Shown here: positions 1 to 7,352 of the stretch, piece by piece | Layout: each line of letters begins with the position of its first letter | How positions within the stretch are numbered: the first letter of the stretch is position 1 | Assembly (NCBI RefSeq): GCF_003478035.1 | Contig: NZ_QUEP01000003.1 | Location: 284,471-348,470, forward strand | Length of the DNA: 64,000 nt | From: Clostridium sp. OF03-18AA | GTDB taxonomy: Bacteria > Bacillota > Clostridia > Lachnospirales > Lachnospiraceae | Direction of reading: 5' to 3' | Translations under genes and position numbers: made by a program | The notes under the pieces: model-generated | What the model was told of the DNA's origin: nothing | What the model saw: the letters and a program-made list of their open reading frames with translations, nothing else | The model's database searches: none

Positions 1-354
1 TTTCCATATTTCAATTGCCATATTTATCCGAGTCATATTATCGCATATCGCCCTTTTCAAAGCAAGAAGCAAATTGTATATTTTTTAACGCAATATAAGG
101 AAAAACCTTATTTTCTTAAATTGTATTCCAGAAAGTACAGCCCCCGCAAATTTCCCCTTTTCCCCGTATTTCCATGTCTTTCCATGAAGGATTTTTGTTC
201 GTGTGCGGCGATGATATCACTCAGATATTTTGATAATTATTTAACATTTAGAACAATTCCACTGCCTCCCCCATCCCCCTATGTTAAACCCCACAAAACA
301 TTTTTTACCAGATAATCACCAAATAACCAAAACCGCCATCTGTGCGCCTGCTGA
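1..354. other. Gene-free left edge
   Basis: AT-rich sequence with runs of A and T. Short open frames occur but have no ribosome binding site and a composition like random sequence. I see no gene, tRNA or clear promoter that I can support here. Confidence 0.6.
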
Positions 355-553
355 GCGGCGAGCATCCGAGCAGGAGTGCATTGATTCAGGGATCTGGCTT
401 CCTCTTAGCTCGCGGGTGACTGCGTTGGAGAACAGGGGACACTTGTCTGAGCGTAGCGAGTTGTGTCCCCTGTTCTCCGTCCTTAGCAGTCTCCCGGGAG
501 CTTAGAGGAACCTTCCCTGAACCACCTAGCACTCCTGATCGGATACTCGCCGC
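355..553. repeat. Long imperfect palindromic element
   Basis: Outer arms at 355-379 and 529-553 pair over 25 bases with two mismatches. Inner arms at 427-442 and 463-478 pair perfectly over 16 bases. Between them, 385-410 and 492-519 also pair in part. The whole 199-bp unit can therefore fold as one cruciform or RNA hairpin. It has no coding potential and resembles a REP/MITE-type intergenic element. Whether it is mobile cannot be told from one copy. Confidence 0.75.
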
Positions 554-597
554 GTCCCGCCGATTGACATTCTCCTCTCCCCATGCTATATTCTACT

Positions 598-776
598 TAA
601 CTTGGTCGTGCTAACCCCAAAGGTCATAGAAAACATGTCCTGAGGGCAAAGACGAAAAGGATCCGGCGCAAATTGAATCTATATATGACCTCCCCAGGCT
701 ATCTTATCGCCTTTAAGGTCATCCCCATGAATTCACCCCGCCCGGTATGCTCTTTTCGTGTGCATACCGGGCTTTT
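598..776 (+). promoter_or_regulatory. Structured leader, candidate riboswitch or attenuator
   Basis: The leader of the ABC importer contains AGGTCAT at 621-627 and again at 716-722, with the complementary ATGACCT at 685-691 between them. The middle element can pair with only one of the two, which gives two exclusive folds. A strong terminator hairpin follows at 740-776, about 17 bases before the ribosome binding site. This is the architecture of a transcriptional riboswitch. I compared it from memory with TPP, SAM, cyclic-di-GMP, guanidine, THF and preQ1 motifs and could not match it. Confidence 0.5.
740..776 (+). terminator. Intrinsic terminator in the leader
   Basis: The stem GCCCGGTATGC/GCATACCGGGC (740-750 with 762-772) is followed by TTTT. 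It lies upstream of the first importer gene, so it probably attenuates that operon rather than ending an upstream gene. Confidence 0.8.
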
Positions 777-805
777 ATTATTCAACTTTCATGGAGGAAC
801 CAATT

Positions 806-1885
806 ATGAGAAAAATGTTATCCGTCATGATGGCCGCTGCGATCGCAGGCTCTCTCCTCGCAGGCTGCTCATCATCCACAACCGAAACAACTGCTGCCGC
901 TTCTTCCGCAGAAGAGACAACAGCAGCCGCTGAAACCGCCGCTGAAGCTTCCACAGAAGCAGCTTCCGCTGAGACCTCCGGTGATGAAACCGTTGTCCGC
1001 GTCGGCGGCTTAAAAGGACCGACAACCATGGGACTCGTAAAACTCATGGATGAGTCCGCAAACGGTGAAGCAGAAAACAACTACGAATTTACAATGGTAA
1101 CCGCAGCTGATGAGATGACCGCCATGGTCGCAGGCGGAAAAGTCGATATCGCCCTGCTTCCGGCGAACGTCGCAAGCGTTCTCTACAATAAGACAAACAA
1201 AAATATCTCCGTGATCGATATCAACACTCTCGGCGTTCTCTACTTCGTATCTGCCGACAGCTCCGTGACAACGATCGATCAGTTAAAGGGAAAGACCGTA
1301 TATCTTCCGGGAAAGGGAACTACTCCGGAATACGCACTCCGCTATGTGCTCTCCGCCGCAGGACTCGGAGAGGATGATGTAACTCTTGAATTCAAGTCCG
1401 AGGCATCTGAGGTTGCTTCCGTCCTCGCTGAGGATCCGAACGCCATCGGTCTTCTTCCGCAGCCTTTCGTAACTGCCGCTCTCGCCCAGAACGAAAAGCT
1501 CTCCATCATCATGGACCTCACAAAAGAGTGGGATAACGTCCAGGGCGACGGTTCCGGAAGCCGTCTTGTAACAGGTGTTACCATTGTAAACAATGATTTC
1601 TTAAAGGAGCACGAGGATCTCGTCGATACGTTCTTACAGGAACATGAGGCATCCATCGCCTTCACCGCGGAGGATCCGGATGCCGCAGCCGAGCTCATCG
1701 CAAAGGCTGAGATCGTCGCAAAGGCTCCGATCGCAAAAAAAGCGCTTCCTTACTGCAATATCACCTATATCTCCGGTGATGAGATGAAAACAGCACTTTC
1801 CGGTTACCTTCAGGCTCTGTACGACCAGAACCCGGCCTCCGTCGGCGGTGAGCTGCCGGATGATGGATTCTACTATGTAAAGTAA
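806..1885 (+). CDS. ABC transporter substrate-binding lipoprotein (NMT1/SsuA-like)
   Basis: This is the extracellular solute receptor of an ABC importer. ATG at 806 is chosen because GGAGG sits 8 bases upstream and it begins a lipoprotein signal with lipobox LAGC, lipidated Cys21. Residues 22-61 form a Ser/Thr/Ala/Glu-rich linker, and the rest is a periplasmic-binding type II fold of the NMT1/SsuA/TauA kind. At 359 residues it is slightly long because of the linker. The permease and ATPase follow after a 397-base gap. The family carries sulfonates, nitrate, taurine or pyrimidine precursors, and the substrate here is unknown. The structured leader just upstream probably controls expression. 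Confidence 0.9.
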   Translation: MRKMLSVMMAAAIAGSLLAGCSSSTTETTAAASSAEETTAAAETAAEASTEAASAETSGDETVVRVGGLKGPTTMGLVKLMDESANGEAENNYEFTMVTAADEMTAMVAGGKVDIALLPANVASVLYNKTNKNISVIDINTLGVLYFVSADSSVTTIDQLKGKTVYLPGKGTTPEYALRYVLSAAGLGEDDVTLEFKSEASEVASVLAEDPNAIGLLPQPFVTAALAQNEKLSIIMDLTKEWDNVQGDGSGSRLVTGVTIVNNDFLKEHEDLVDTFLQEHEASIAFTAEDPDAAAELIAKAEIVAKAPIAKKALPYCNITYISGDEMKTALSGYLQALYDQNPASVGGELPDDGFYYVK

Positions 1886-1940
1886 TTGTGACTGCGAAAG
1901 TTCTCAACAGTTACAAGCATTCATGCCGACTGTGAAAAAC

Positions 1941-1970
1941 GAGGTATGGCTGGCAAAACAGTCATACCTC
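1941..1970 (+). terminator. Hairpin after the substrate-binding gene
   Basis: GAGGTATGGCTG (1941-1952) pairs with CAGTCATACCTC (1959-1970) with one G-T wobble. The U tract is weak, so it could be a partial terminator or mRNA-stabilising hairpin that makes the lipoprotein transcript more abundant than the permease transcript. Confidence 0.55.
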
Positions 1971-2058
1971 ATTTCTATATCGCCGTTTATTCTCACGGAA
2001 TTTAGTTTACATAAGTCAGTTTAATCGCTTGAGCCATGAGAAATATCTGTTATAATTT

Positions 2059-2191
2059 GTAACTGTTCAGTAGGTCTGCGCACTTGCTGCGCTGACCGTA
2101 AGAAAACATAGGCTGGAAGGCAAAAATCCCATCAGCGAAGCTGATCTGGAATGGATTTTTGCACGTAACTATGAAGGCACTGAATAGTTAC
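2059..2191 (+). repeat. Dispersed intergenic repeat A, copy 1
   Basis: The unit is bounded by imperfect inverted ends GTAACTGTTCAGT (2059-2071) and ACTGAATAGTTAC (2179-2191). About 100 bases of it recur on the other strand at 30841-30942. The internal stem is ATCAGC-GAA-GCTGAT here and ATCGGC-GAA-GCCGAT in the other copy, a compensatory change. It lies between the substrate-binding and permease genes. Confidence 0.8.
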
Positions 2192-2282
2192 TATAATTTT
2201 ATTATTACGATTACCTGTAGAAATTCAACCGCTGGAAAGCAGCTTTGATTTTTATTACACTTTGTGAAAGGAGACAGCCACC

Positions 2283-3056
2283 ATGGATCATCGTTTTTCC
2301 GGATTTCTCCGCAGACTCTCGATCATCCTGTTCTGGATCATCCTCTGGCAGACCGCTGCCTCCCTGATCCGGAATCATATTTTCCTTGTGGGACCTGTCG
2401 ATACGCTGCGGGCGCTCTGTGAGCAGATCGTTCTCCCGGACTTCTGGTCCGCCATCGCGTTTTCTTTCGGACGGATCAGCATCGGATTCTTTCTGGCGTT
2501 TTTTCTGGGACTTTTCACCGGATCTCTGGCGTACCGTTTTCCCATCGTGGACGAATTCTTAGTGCCGCCGGTGCAGCTCATGAAGACGGTTCCCGTCGCG
2601 TCCTTCGTGATCCTGGCACTGATCTGGACCGGCTCTAAAAACCTCTCCGTCTTTATCTCGTTCCTCGTGGTCTATCCCATGATCCATGTGAACACGAAAG
2701 CCGGGCTGATATCTGCGGACCGGGAACTCTTAGAGATGGCGGAAGTCTTCCACATCCCGTTTATCCGCCGGGCGCTCTATATCTACCGCACAGCACTCTA
2801 CCCGTACTTAAAAAGCGCCTGCCGCACCGCTCTCGGCATGGGATTTAAGTCCGGGATCGCCGCCGAAGTCATCGGTGTGCCGGACGGTTCCATCGGCGAG
2901 GGGCTGTATCTCGCGAAGATCTATCTGAGCACCGCGGAGCTCTTCGCGTGGACGGTTGTCATCATTCTTGTGAGCAGTCTGTTTGAGAAAGGTTTTCTGT
3001 GGATTCTGAAGAAATGTGCCGGAAAGGGGGCTGATGTGAATGAGTCCGATAAATAA
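2283..3056 (+). CDS. ABC transporter permease (SsuC/TauC/ThiX type)
   Basis: This 257-residue inner-membrane protein forms the channel of the importer. It has about six hydrophobic segments, and the stretch around residues 135-165 has the cytoplasmic EAA-type loop that contacts the ATPase. The start at 2283 is preceded by AAAGGAG at good spacing. The ATPase gene overlaps its 3' end by 17 bases, so the two are translationally coupled. With the upstream lipoprotein it makes a complete SsuABC-like system. The substrate cannot be told from the permease. Confidence 0.92.
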   Translation: MDHRFSGFLRRLSIILFWIILWQTAASLIRNHIFLVGPVDTLRALCEQIVLPDFWSAIAFSFGRISIGFFLAFFLGLFTGSLAYRFPIVDEFLVPPVQLMKTVPVASFVILALIWTGSKNLSVFISFLVVYPMIHVNTKAGLISADRELLEMAEVFHIPFIRRALYIYRTALYPYLKSACRTALGMGFKSGIAAEVIGVPDGSIGEGLYLAKIYLSTAELFAWTVVIILVSSLFEKGFLWILKKCAGKGADVNESDK

Positions 3057-3723
3057 AAAAAATGACACTGCTCTCACACTCCGCTCTGTCACCAAATCCT
3101 ACGACGGACAGCCGGTTCTCTCCGATCTCTCCCTGGAATTTTCCTCCGGAACTTTCTACTGTCTGATGGCACCATCCGGAAACGGAAAGACTACAATGTT
3201 TCGTCTGATCCTCGGACTTGAAAAGCCGGATTCCGGTGTGATCCTGTTCGGTACACCGGCAGAGAATCCCGGCAATAACGATATAAAAGCATCTTCCGGC
3301 ACGGTATCAAAATCTGATTCTTGCAGGCTCCGGGGGATGCGTCCCCTGATCTCCGCTGTTTTTCAGGAAAACCGTCTTCTGGAATGCTATACCGCCATTG
3401 AAAACCTCCGCTTCGCTCTTGGAAAGCGATATTCCAACGAAGCTCTGACCGCATACCTGCTCCGTCTTCTTCCGGAAGATGCCCTGAATAAGCCCGTCTG
3501 TGAATTCTCCGGCGGCATGAAGAGGCGTGTCGCGATCCTGCGCGCGATCCTCGCACCGACCGATATCATTCTCATGGATGAGCCGTTTACCGGTCTTGAC
3601 GCGGATACAAGGCAACTCACGATCGATCTGGTCAAAGAGCTCTGCGCCGGAAAGCTTCTGATCATCGCTACCCATGCGGAGGACGACGCAGAGCTTCTGG
3701 GTGCGAAGATCATTCACTTATAA
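3040..3723 (+). CDS. ABC transporter ATP-binding protein
   Basis: This 227-residue cytoplasmic ATPase energises the importer. Walker A APSGNGKTT lies near residues 45-53, the signature EFSGGMKRR near 147, Walker B ILMDEPFTGLD near 170 and the switch His in ATHAEDDAE near the C-terminus. The length suits the SsuB/TauB family, with a small insertion of about 25 residues (Ser/Asn/Lys-rich) before the Q-loop. ATG 3040 lies inside the permease gene behind a GGGGG-type ribosome site. It is the last gene of the operon. Confidence 0.93.
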   Translation: MSPINKKNDTALTLRSVTKSYDGQPVLSDLSLEFSSGTFYCLMAPSGNGKTTMFRLILGLEKPDSGVILFGTPAENPGNNDIKASSGTVSKSDSCRLRGMRPLISAVFQENRLLECYTAIENLRFALGKRYSNEALTAYLLRLLPEDALNKPVCEFSGGMKRRVAILRAILAPTDIILMDEPFTGLDADTRQLTIDLVKELCAGKLLIIATHAEDDAELLGAKIIHL

Positions 3724-3752
3724 GTCAGGAAACCGTTCCAACTGACTTATAA
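3718..3752 (+). terminator. Hairpin overlapping the ATPase stop codon
   Basis: TTATAAGTCAG (3718-3728) and CTGACTTATAA (3742-3752) pair perfectly over 11 bases, and the stop codon lies within the stem. There is no U tract, so it may protect the 3' end rather than terminate. Confidence 0.5.
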
Positions 3753-3792
3753 CTTCTCAACCAGATCATCTGATCTGCAGGTCTTTAACTTT

Positions 3793-3855
3793 AAAAAGCG
3801 TTCTCCTGTCCGGGCATCTCATCAACTGATATACCGCAGGAAAACGCTTTTTTAT
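3793..3855. terminator. Bidirectional terminator between importer and MATE genes
   Basis: AAAAAGCGTTCTCCTG (3793-3808) pairs with CAGGAAAACGCTTTTT (from 3837) and is flanked by T-rich sequence on the right and A-rich sequence on the left. It lies between two convergent genes and can end both transcripts. Confidence 0.8.
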
Positions 3856-3893
3856 TATTTACGAACGATGCAGACAGTAACAGTTTTTTCTCT

Positions 3894-5261
3894 CTATCTT
3901 GCCGCAAACAGCTTATCCATCTTACTCATATGGAAGAAGTAGACCACGAACATTGAACATCCCGTAAACAGCCAGGATGCCACATACACATTCATCAACA
4001 TATCATAAGTCGTGAACATGCGGAATATCGTTGTGAGCCAGATCAGACGGAATACGACCGTACCGAGGATCGTGATGACGGATGGCTCCAGAGACTTTCC
4101 AGTTCCTCGCAGACAGGAACTGGCAACCTCATATGTCGCAGTTAAACCTTCCAATGCACACACCCGATCCATTCGTATGATCCCGTATGCCGCCACCGCA
4201 GCGCTCGTCGTATAGATGCTGACGAAAAAGTCTTCCCACACGATAAAAATCACGCTGAGGATCTCCGTAAATCCGAATCCAAAGAGCAGGCAGAGCCAGA
4301 AGATCTTTCTGCATCTCTTCATGTTGCCTGCACCAAAGTTCTGACTTGTAAATGTAACCGCCGCCTGGGCAAAAGCACCTGCAATATCATATGTAAAATA
4401 CTCAAAATTCAGCGCCAGGGATGAACCCGCGATGGCCGCCTCACCGAACATGTTGATCCCACTCTGGATAAACACGTTGGAAACAGAAAAGATCGCACCC
4501 TGAATTCCTGCCGGGATACCGATCGCCAGCACCTTTTTCAGCTCATTTGTATCGATCCGCATCCTGTCAAACCGGAAGCTGAACTCATCATTCCTGCGGT
4601 ACAGATGGGAGATAATGAGGAATGTGCTGACCACATTGGAGATCACCGTGGCGATGGCAACGCCCGCGACTCCCAGATGGAATCCGATCACAAGGAGCAG
4701 GTTTAAAATTACATTCAGCACGCCGGACACGATAAGGTAGTACATCGGTCTCCTCGTATCACCGTAGCTTCTGACAATGGCAGAACCAAAGTTGTACGCG
4801 ACCATAAACGGAATTCCCACAAAATAGATCCTGATATATAAGAGTGCCTGATCCAGCACTGTCTCCGGCGTTCCGGATGCCACAAGGACCATTCTTGCCA
4901 CCAGCATTCCGATCACGAGAAGCGCAATGCCGAGAACCGCACCGAAGGTCAGGATCGTGTGGACCATGCTGTTGATCTTTCCGCGGTTTTTCTGTCCGAT
5001 CAGGTTCGCAAGCGCCGCGTTCGGTCCCACCGCGAGTCCCACGATCAGGTTTACAAAAATTCCAACGAGCGCCACACAGCTCCCGACCGCCGCCAGCGCC
5101 TGGTCCCCGGCGAACCGCCCGACGACCGCCACATCCGCGGAATTAAATAACTGCTGTAAAATACTGCTGAATGCCAGCGGAATTGAAAACAGGATCAGTT
5201 TTCCCGCGAGTCCGCCGTTTAACATATCCATTTCTTTTGACTTTTTTCCTGTCTGCTCCAC
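3894..5261 (-). CDS. MATE family multidrug/sodium efflux transporter
   Basis: This 455-residue membrane protein has about twelve hydrophobic segments. The N-terminal signature region, with LQQLFNSADVAVVGRF (residues 36-51) and ALAAVGS soon after, is typical of the MATE family (NorM/DinF/MepA group), which exports cationic drugs or metabolites in exchange for Na+ or H+. The start is GTG at 5261 behind AAAGGA; an ATG ten codons further in is possible. It is a single-gene unit, and its substrate is unknown. Confidence 0.92.
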   Translation of the reverse strand: MEQTGKKSKEMDMLNGGLAGKLILFSIPLAFSSILQQLFNSADVAVVGRFAGDQALAAVGSCVALVGIFVNLIVGLAVGPNAALANLIGQKNRGKINSMVHTILTFGAVLGIALLVIGMLVARMVLVASGTPETVLDQALLYIRIYFVGIPFMVAYNFGSAIVRSYGDTRRPMYYLIVSGVLNVILNLLLVIGFHLGVAGVAIATVISNVVSTFLIISHLYRRNDEFSFRFDRMRIDTNELKKVLAIGIPAGIQGAIFSVSNVFIQSGINMFGEAAIAGSSLALNFEYFTYDIAGAFAQAAVTFTSQNFGAGNMKRCRKIFWLCLLFGFGFTEILSVIFIVWEDFFVSIYTTSAAVAAYGIIRMDRVCALEGLTATYEVASSCLRGTGKSLEPSVITILGTVVFRLIWLTTIFRMFTTYDMLMNVYVASWLFTGCSMFVVYFFHMSKMDKLFAAR

Positions 5262-5472
5262 TTTCTGTTGTCCTTTCCGATCTTTTCACTTCTGTATCAT
5301 TTTGAATATTTTCATATTGTCCGGGTGTATTATATACCATATTTTCTATTTTGTGTAAAAATAATGGAGCTTTACCAGAAGAGATCACTCTCCCGTGCTC
5401 TTTATGACCAGAAATTTTCCAAAATAAAACTCCCGCATGATCCAGTTACAGTTGAGAATTTCCCTTCCGCAC
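5262..5472. other. Non-coding gap upstream of the MATE gene
   Basis: AT-rich gap that should hold the MATE promoter on the - strand; TATAAT is present (minus strand, near 5326-5331), but no well-spaced -35 box. No gene is supported. Confidence 0.4.
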
Positions 5473-5508
5473 AAAAACGGATGGACCCATCTCTGATCCA
5501 TCCGTTTT
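5473..5508 (-). terminator. Terminator downstream of the monooxygenase gene
   Basis: ACGGATGGA and TCCATCCGT form the stem, and on the - strand it is followed by TTTTTG. It lies about 70 bases past the stop of the 76-residue gene. Confidence 0.75.
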
Positions 5509-5574
5509 CCTCTCTTATTATTTTTCGTATAGATTCGACTTTTCTGAAAGTACATACTGATCATACAATTCTGT

Positions 5575-5805
5575 TCATGTCTTCTTCACGATCTCAGAAC
5601 TGCAATGCGCATCAAAATCTGCCTTTGTCTCCCAAAGATCGGAAACGATCACGACATCCGGATCATCCACCGATTTACTGATAAAATAATGGACATTTCC
5701 ATGCTGTTCCCGGAACTGTTCTACCAGATTCGCATGTTTCAGCTCTCCGATATATTCTTCCCGTTTCCCGTCTTTTATCGTCAGGGCTGCAATATAGTGG
5801 GTCAC
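5575..5805 (-). CDS. Antibiotic biosynthesis monooxygenase (ABM) domain protein
   Basis: This 76-residue protein has the single ferredoxin-like ABM/YgiN fold: an N-terminal strand, then a Phe/His-rich centre with REQHGNVHYF and a strand with VVSDLWETKADFDAH. Relatives include quinol monooxygenases and heme- or aldehyde-handling enzymes, and most are uncharacterised. At 76 residues it is slightly shorter than the usual 90-100. The start is GTG at 5805 with AAGGAAG upstream. The flavoproteins immediately upstream on the same strand suggest a redox or stress context, which is inference. Confidence 0.8.
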   Translation of the reverse strand: MTHYIAALTIKDGKREEYIGELKHANLVEQFREQHGNVHYFISKSVDDPDVVIVSDLWETKADFDAHCSSEIVKKT

Positions 5806-5953
5806 AGATCACTCTTCCTTTCGATTATCATTTCGTTACTGGTGAAGTTCCCGTATTTTAGGAGTTCGCCCAGCACTGGTCCTTGTTTCGATTCCTTTGA
5901 TTTTCCTGCCTTCAGACATTTTTAGGAATCGCAAAACACATTCTCATTGTCTG

Positions 5954-6502
5954 TCAGATCGACTTTCCAAGCTCATAAGCCTGTTCCAGTTCCGGCTTTC
6001 CGGTGATGTCTCCGACATCCCCATTGCCTCCCGCAAGAACATGCCCGATATTTTTCCATCTCAGATGTTTCATCAGGTGATCATAATAAGTCAGGACATC
6101 CTCAAATCCATTTCCTTCTGCCGCCATTAAAAGTGCGCTTGCCCGTCCATGTCCCCGGAGCAGGTTTCCATCGCCTTCCTCAAGTGCAAACAGTCTGTCG
6201 ATCGCTGTTCTGATCTGTCCGCTCATATTCCAGTAATACAAAGGAGTCGCAAGAATGATCACATCACATTCTTTTACGGCCGGATAGATCTGTGACATAT
6301 CGTCTTTCTGGACACATGGGCATTCGCGGCTGCTGTGACCGCCAAAACAGCCTTTACAACCATGGATTTCCATGTGATCAAGAAAGAATTCCGTAACCAC
6401 ATTCCCTGCACTCTCTGCGCCTTCCGTAAACTTTCGGACCAGAGCGGAAGTGTTCCCATTTTTTCTGGGACTTCCATTCAGTATTACAATCTTCTTTCCC
6501 AT
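5954..6502 (-). CDS. Flavodoxin-like NAD(P)H-dependent FMN reductase (first of a tandem pair)
   Basis: This predicted flavoprotein of the NADPH-dependent FMN reductase/iron-sulfur flavoprotein group has 182 residues. The FMN phosphate loop LNGSPRKNGNTS lies near residues 6-17, a Cys-rich stretch GCKGCFGG and CPCVQKDD in the middle, and ATPLYYWNMSGQ binds the flavin ring. I chose ATG 6502 because AAAGGTG lies 9 bases upstream, while the GTG four codons earlier overlaps that site. It follows its paralogue (6523-7068) by 20 bases, so they are co-transcribed. Confidence 0.88.
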   Translation of the reverse strand: MGKKIVILNGSPRKNGNTSALVRKFTEGAESAGNVVTEFFLDHMEIHGCKGCFGGHSSRECPCVQKDDMSQIYPAVKECDVIILATPLYYWNMSGQIRTAIDRLFALEEGDGNLLRGHGRASALLMAAEGNGFEDVLTYYDHLMKHLRWKNIGHVLAGGNGDVGDITGKPELEQAYELGKSI

Positions 6503-6522
6503 ACCTGCACTCACCTTTTCTC

Positions 6523-7068
6523 TCAGATCTTCTCTGCCAGTTCAGCCGCCTGTCTGCATCCGTCTGTTTTTTCGATCTCTCCTGCGTTTAAAACACCCGG
6601 GACCAGCACTTCGCCGATCATATTCCACTTCAGCAGAGCAGCCGTACGCTCGATCGGGATCCGGACACCGTCCATGACAGACAGGTCATTTTCCTCACAG
6701 CAGGTGATCACGGCACATTCCTTGCCTGCGATCTCTTTCCCTGCCACACAGAAGGAATACATTTTGTCGATAACCCCTTTGATCTGGGCCGGGATCGAAT
6801 ACCAGTAAACCGGTGTGCTGAACACAACCGCATCTGCTTCCAGGATTGCCGGTGCGATCATATTAAAATCATCGTCAAAGGAACAAGCCTTTCCAGTCTT
6901 AAAACATGTCTCGCATGCATGACATCCGCCAACCTGTTTCATCGCTGCATCAAAGCGGGTAACGGTATGCCCTTTATCCTCAGCTGCTTTGATAAATGCC
7001 TCTGTCATTGCAAAACTGTTGCCGTTTTTTCTTGGGCTTCCTGTGATAACTACGATTTTTTTGCTCAT
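6523..7068 (-). CDS. Flavodoxin-like NAD(P)H-dependent FMN reductase (second of the pair)
   Basis: This 181-residue paralogue of the next gene has TGSPRKNGNSFA as its FMN phosphate loop near residues 9-20, a Cys cluster GGCHACETC near 47-55 and STPVYWYSIPAQ as the flavin contact. It is the first gene of the pair, with GAGGAAAATTTT before the ATG at 7068. The paired Cys motifs resemble enzymes that reduce quinones, azo compounds or nitroaromatics, or that carry a cluster. The actual substrate is unknown. The two genes probably arose by tandem duplication and then diverged. Confidence 0.88.
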   Translation of the reverse strand: MSKKIVVITGSPRKNGNSFAMTEAFIKAAEDKGHTVTRFDAAMKQVGGCHACETCFKTGKACSFDDDFNMIAPAILEADAVVFSTPVYWYSIPAQIKGVIDKMYSFCVAGKEIAGKECAVITCCEENDLSVMDGVRIPIERTAALLKWNMIGEVLVPGVLNAGEIEKTDGCRQAAELAEKI

Positions 7069-7294
7069 AAAATTTTCCTCCGCTTCTATTGGATCAGCTT
7101 TTTTTGTTGCTTATATCGGAATTATATCAAGAATGATTTCAAATACAAGTACGCACATTTAAGTGCAATACTAACATTATAGTTTAATACTTACCTATAC
7201 GATAGTATTGATCAGATCAGTGACTCCGTGTAAAGTAACTATTTTCTCCTTCGTTTTTTCATCCTGACACTGAGCTTTTATTTAAATCTCTTTT

Positions 7295-7326
7295 TAAAAA
7301 CGGGTATACCGATTCTGGTATACCCG
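7295..7326 (-). terminator. Terminator after the AGCS symporter gene
   Basis: CGGGTATACC (7301-7310) and GGTATACCCG (7317-7326) form a perfect 10-bp stem, followed on the - strand by TTTTTAAAAAG. It lies 27 bases past the symporter stop. Confidence 0.85.
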
Positions 7327-7352
7327 CCGCAAAAATTATGTCCGCTCTCTGC

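Noticed and set aside
121..505. Small + strand open frames at the left edge
   Set aside because: No ribosome binding site, unusual composition, and one overlaps the palindromic element.
598..739. TPP, guanidine or cyclic-di-GMP riboswitch in the importer leader
   Set aside because: Short words such as CTGAGGG and GGGCAAAGACG look suggestive, but the conserved cores of those classes are not in place, so only a general riboswitch-like architecture is claimed.
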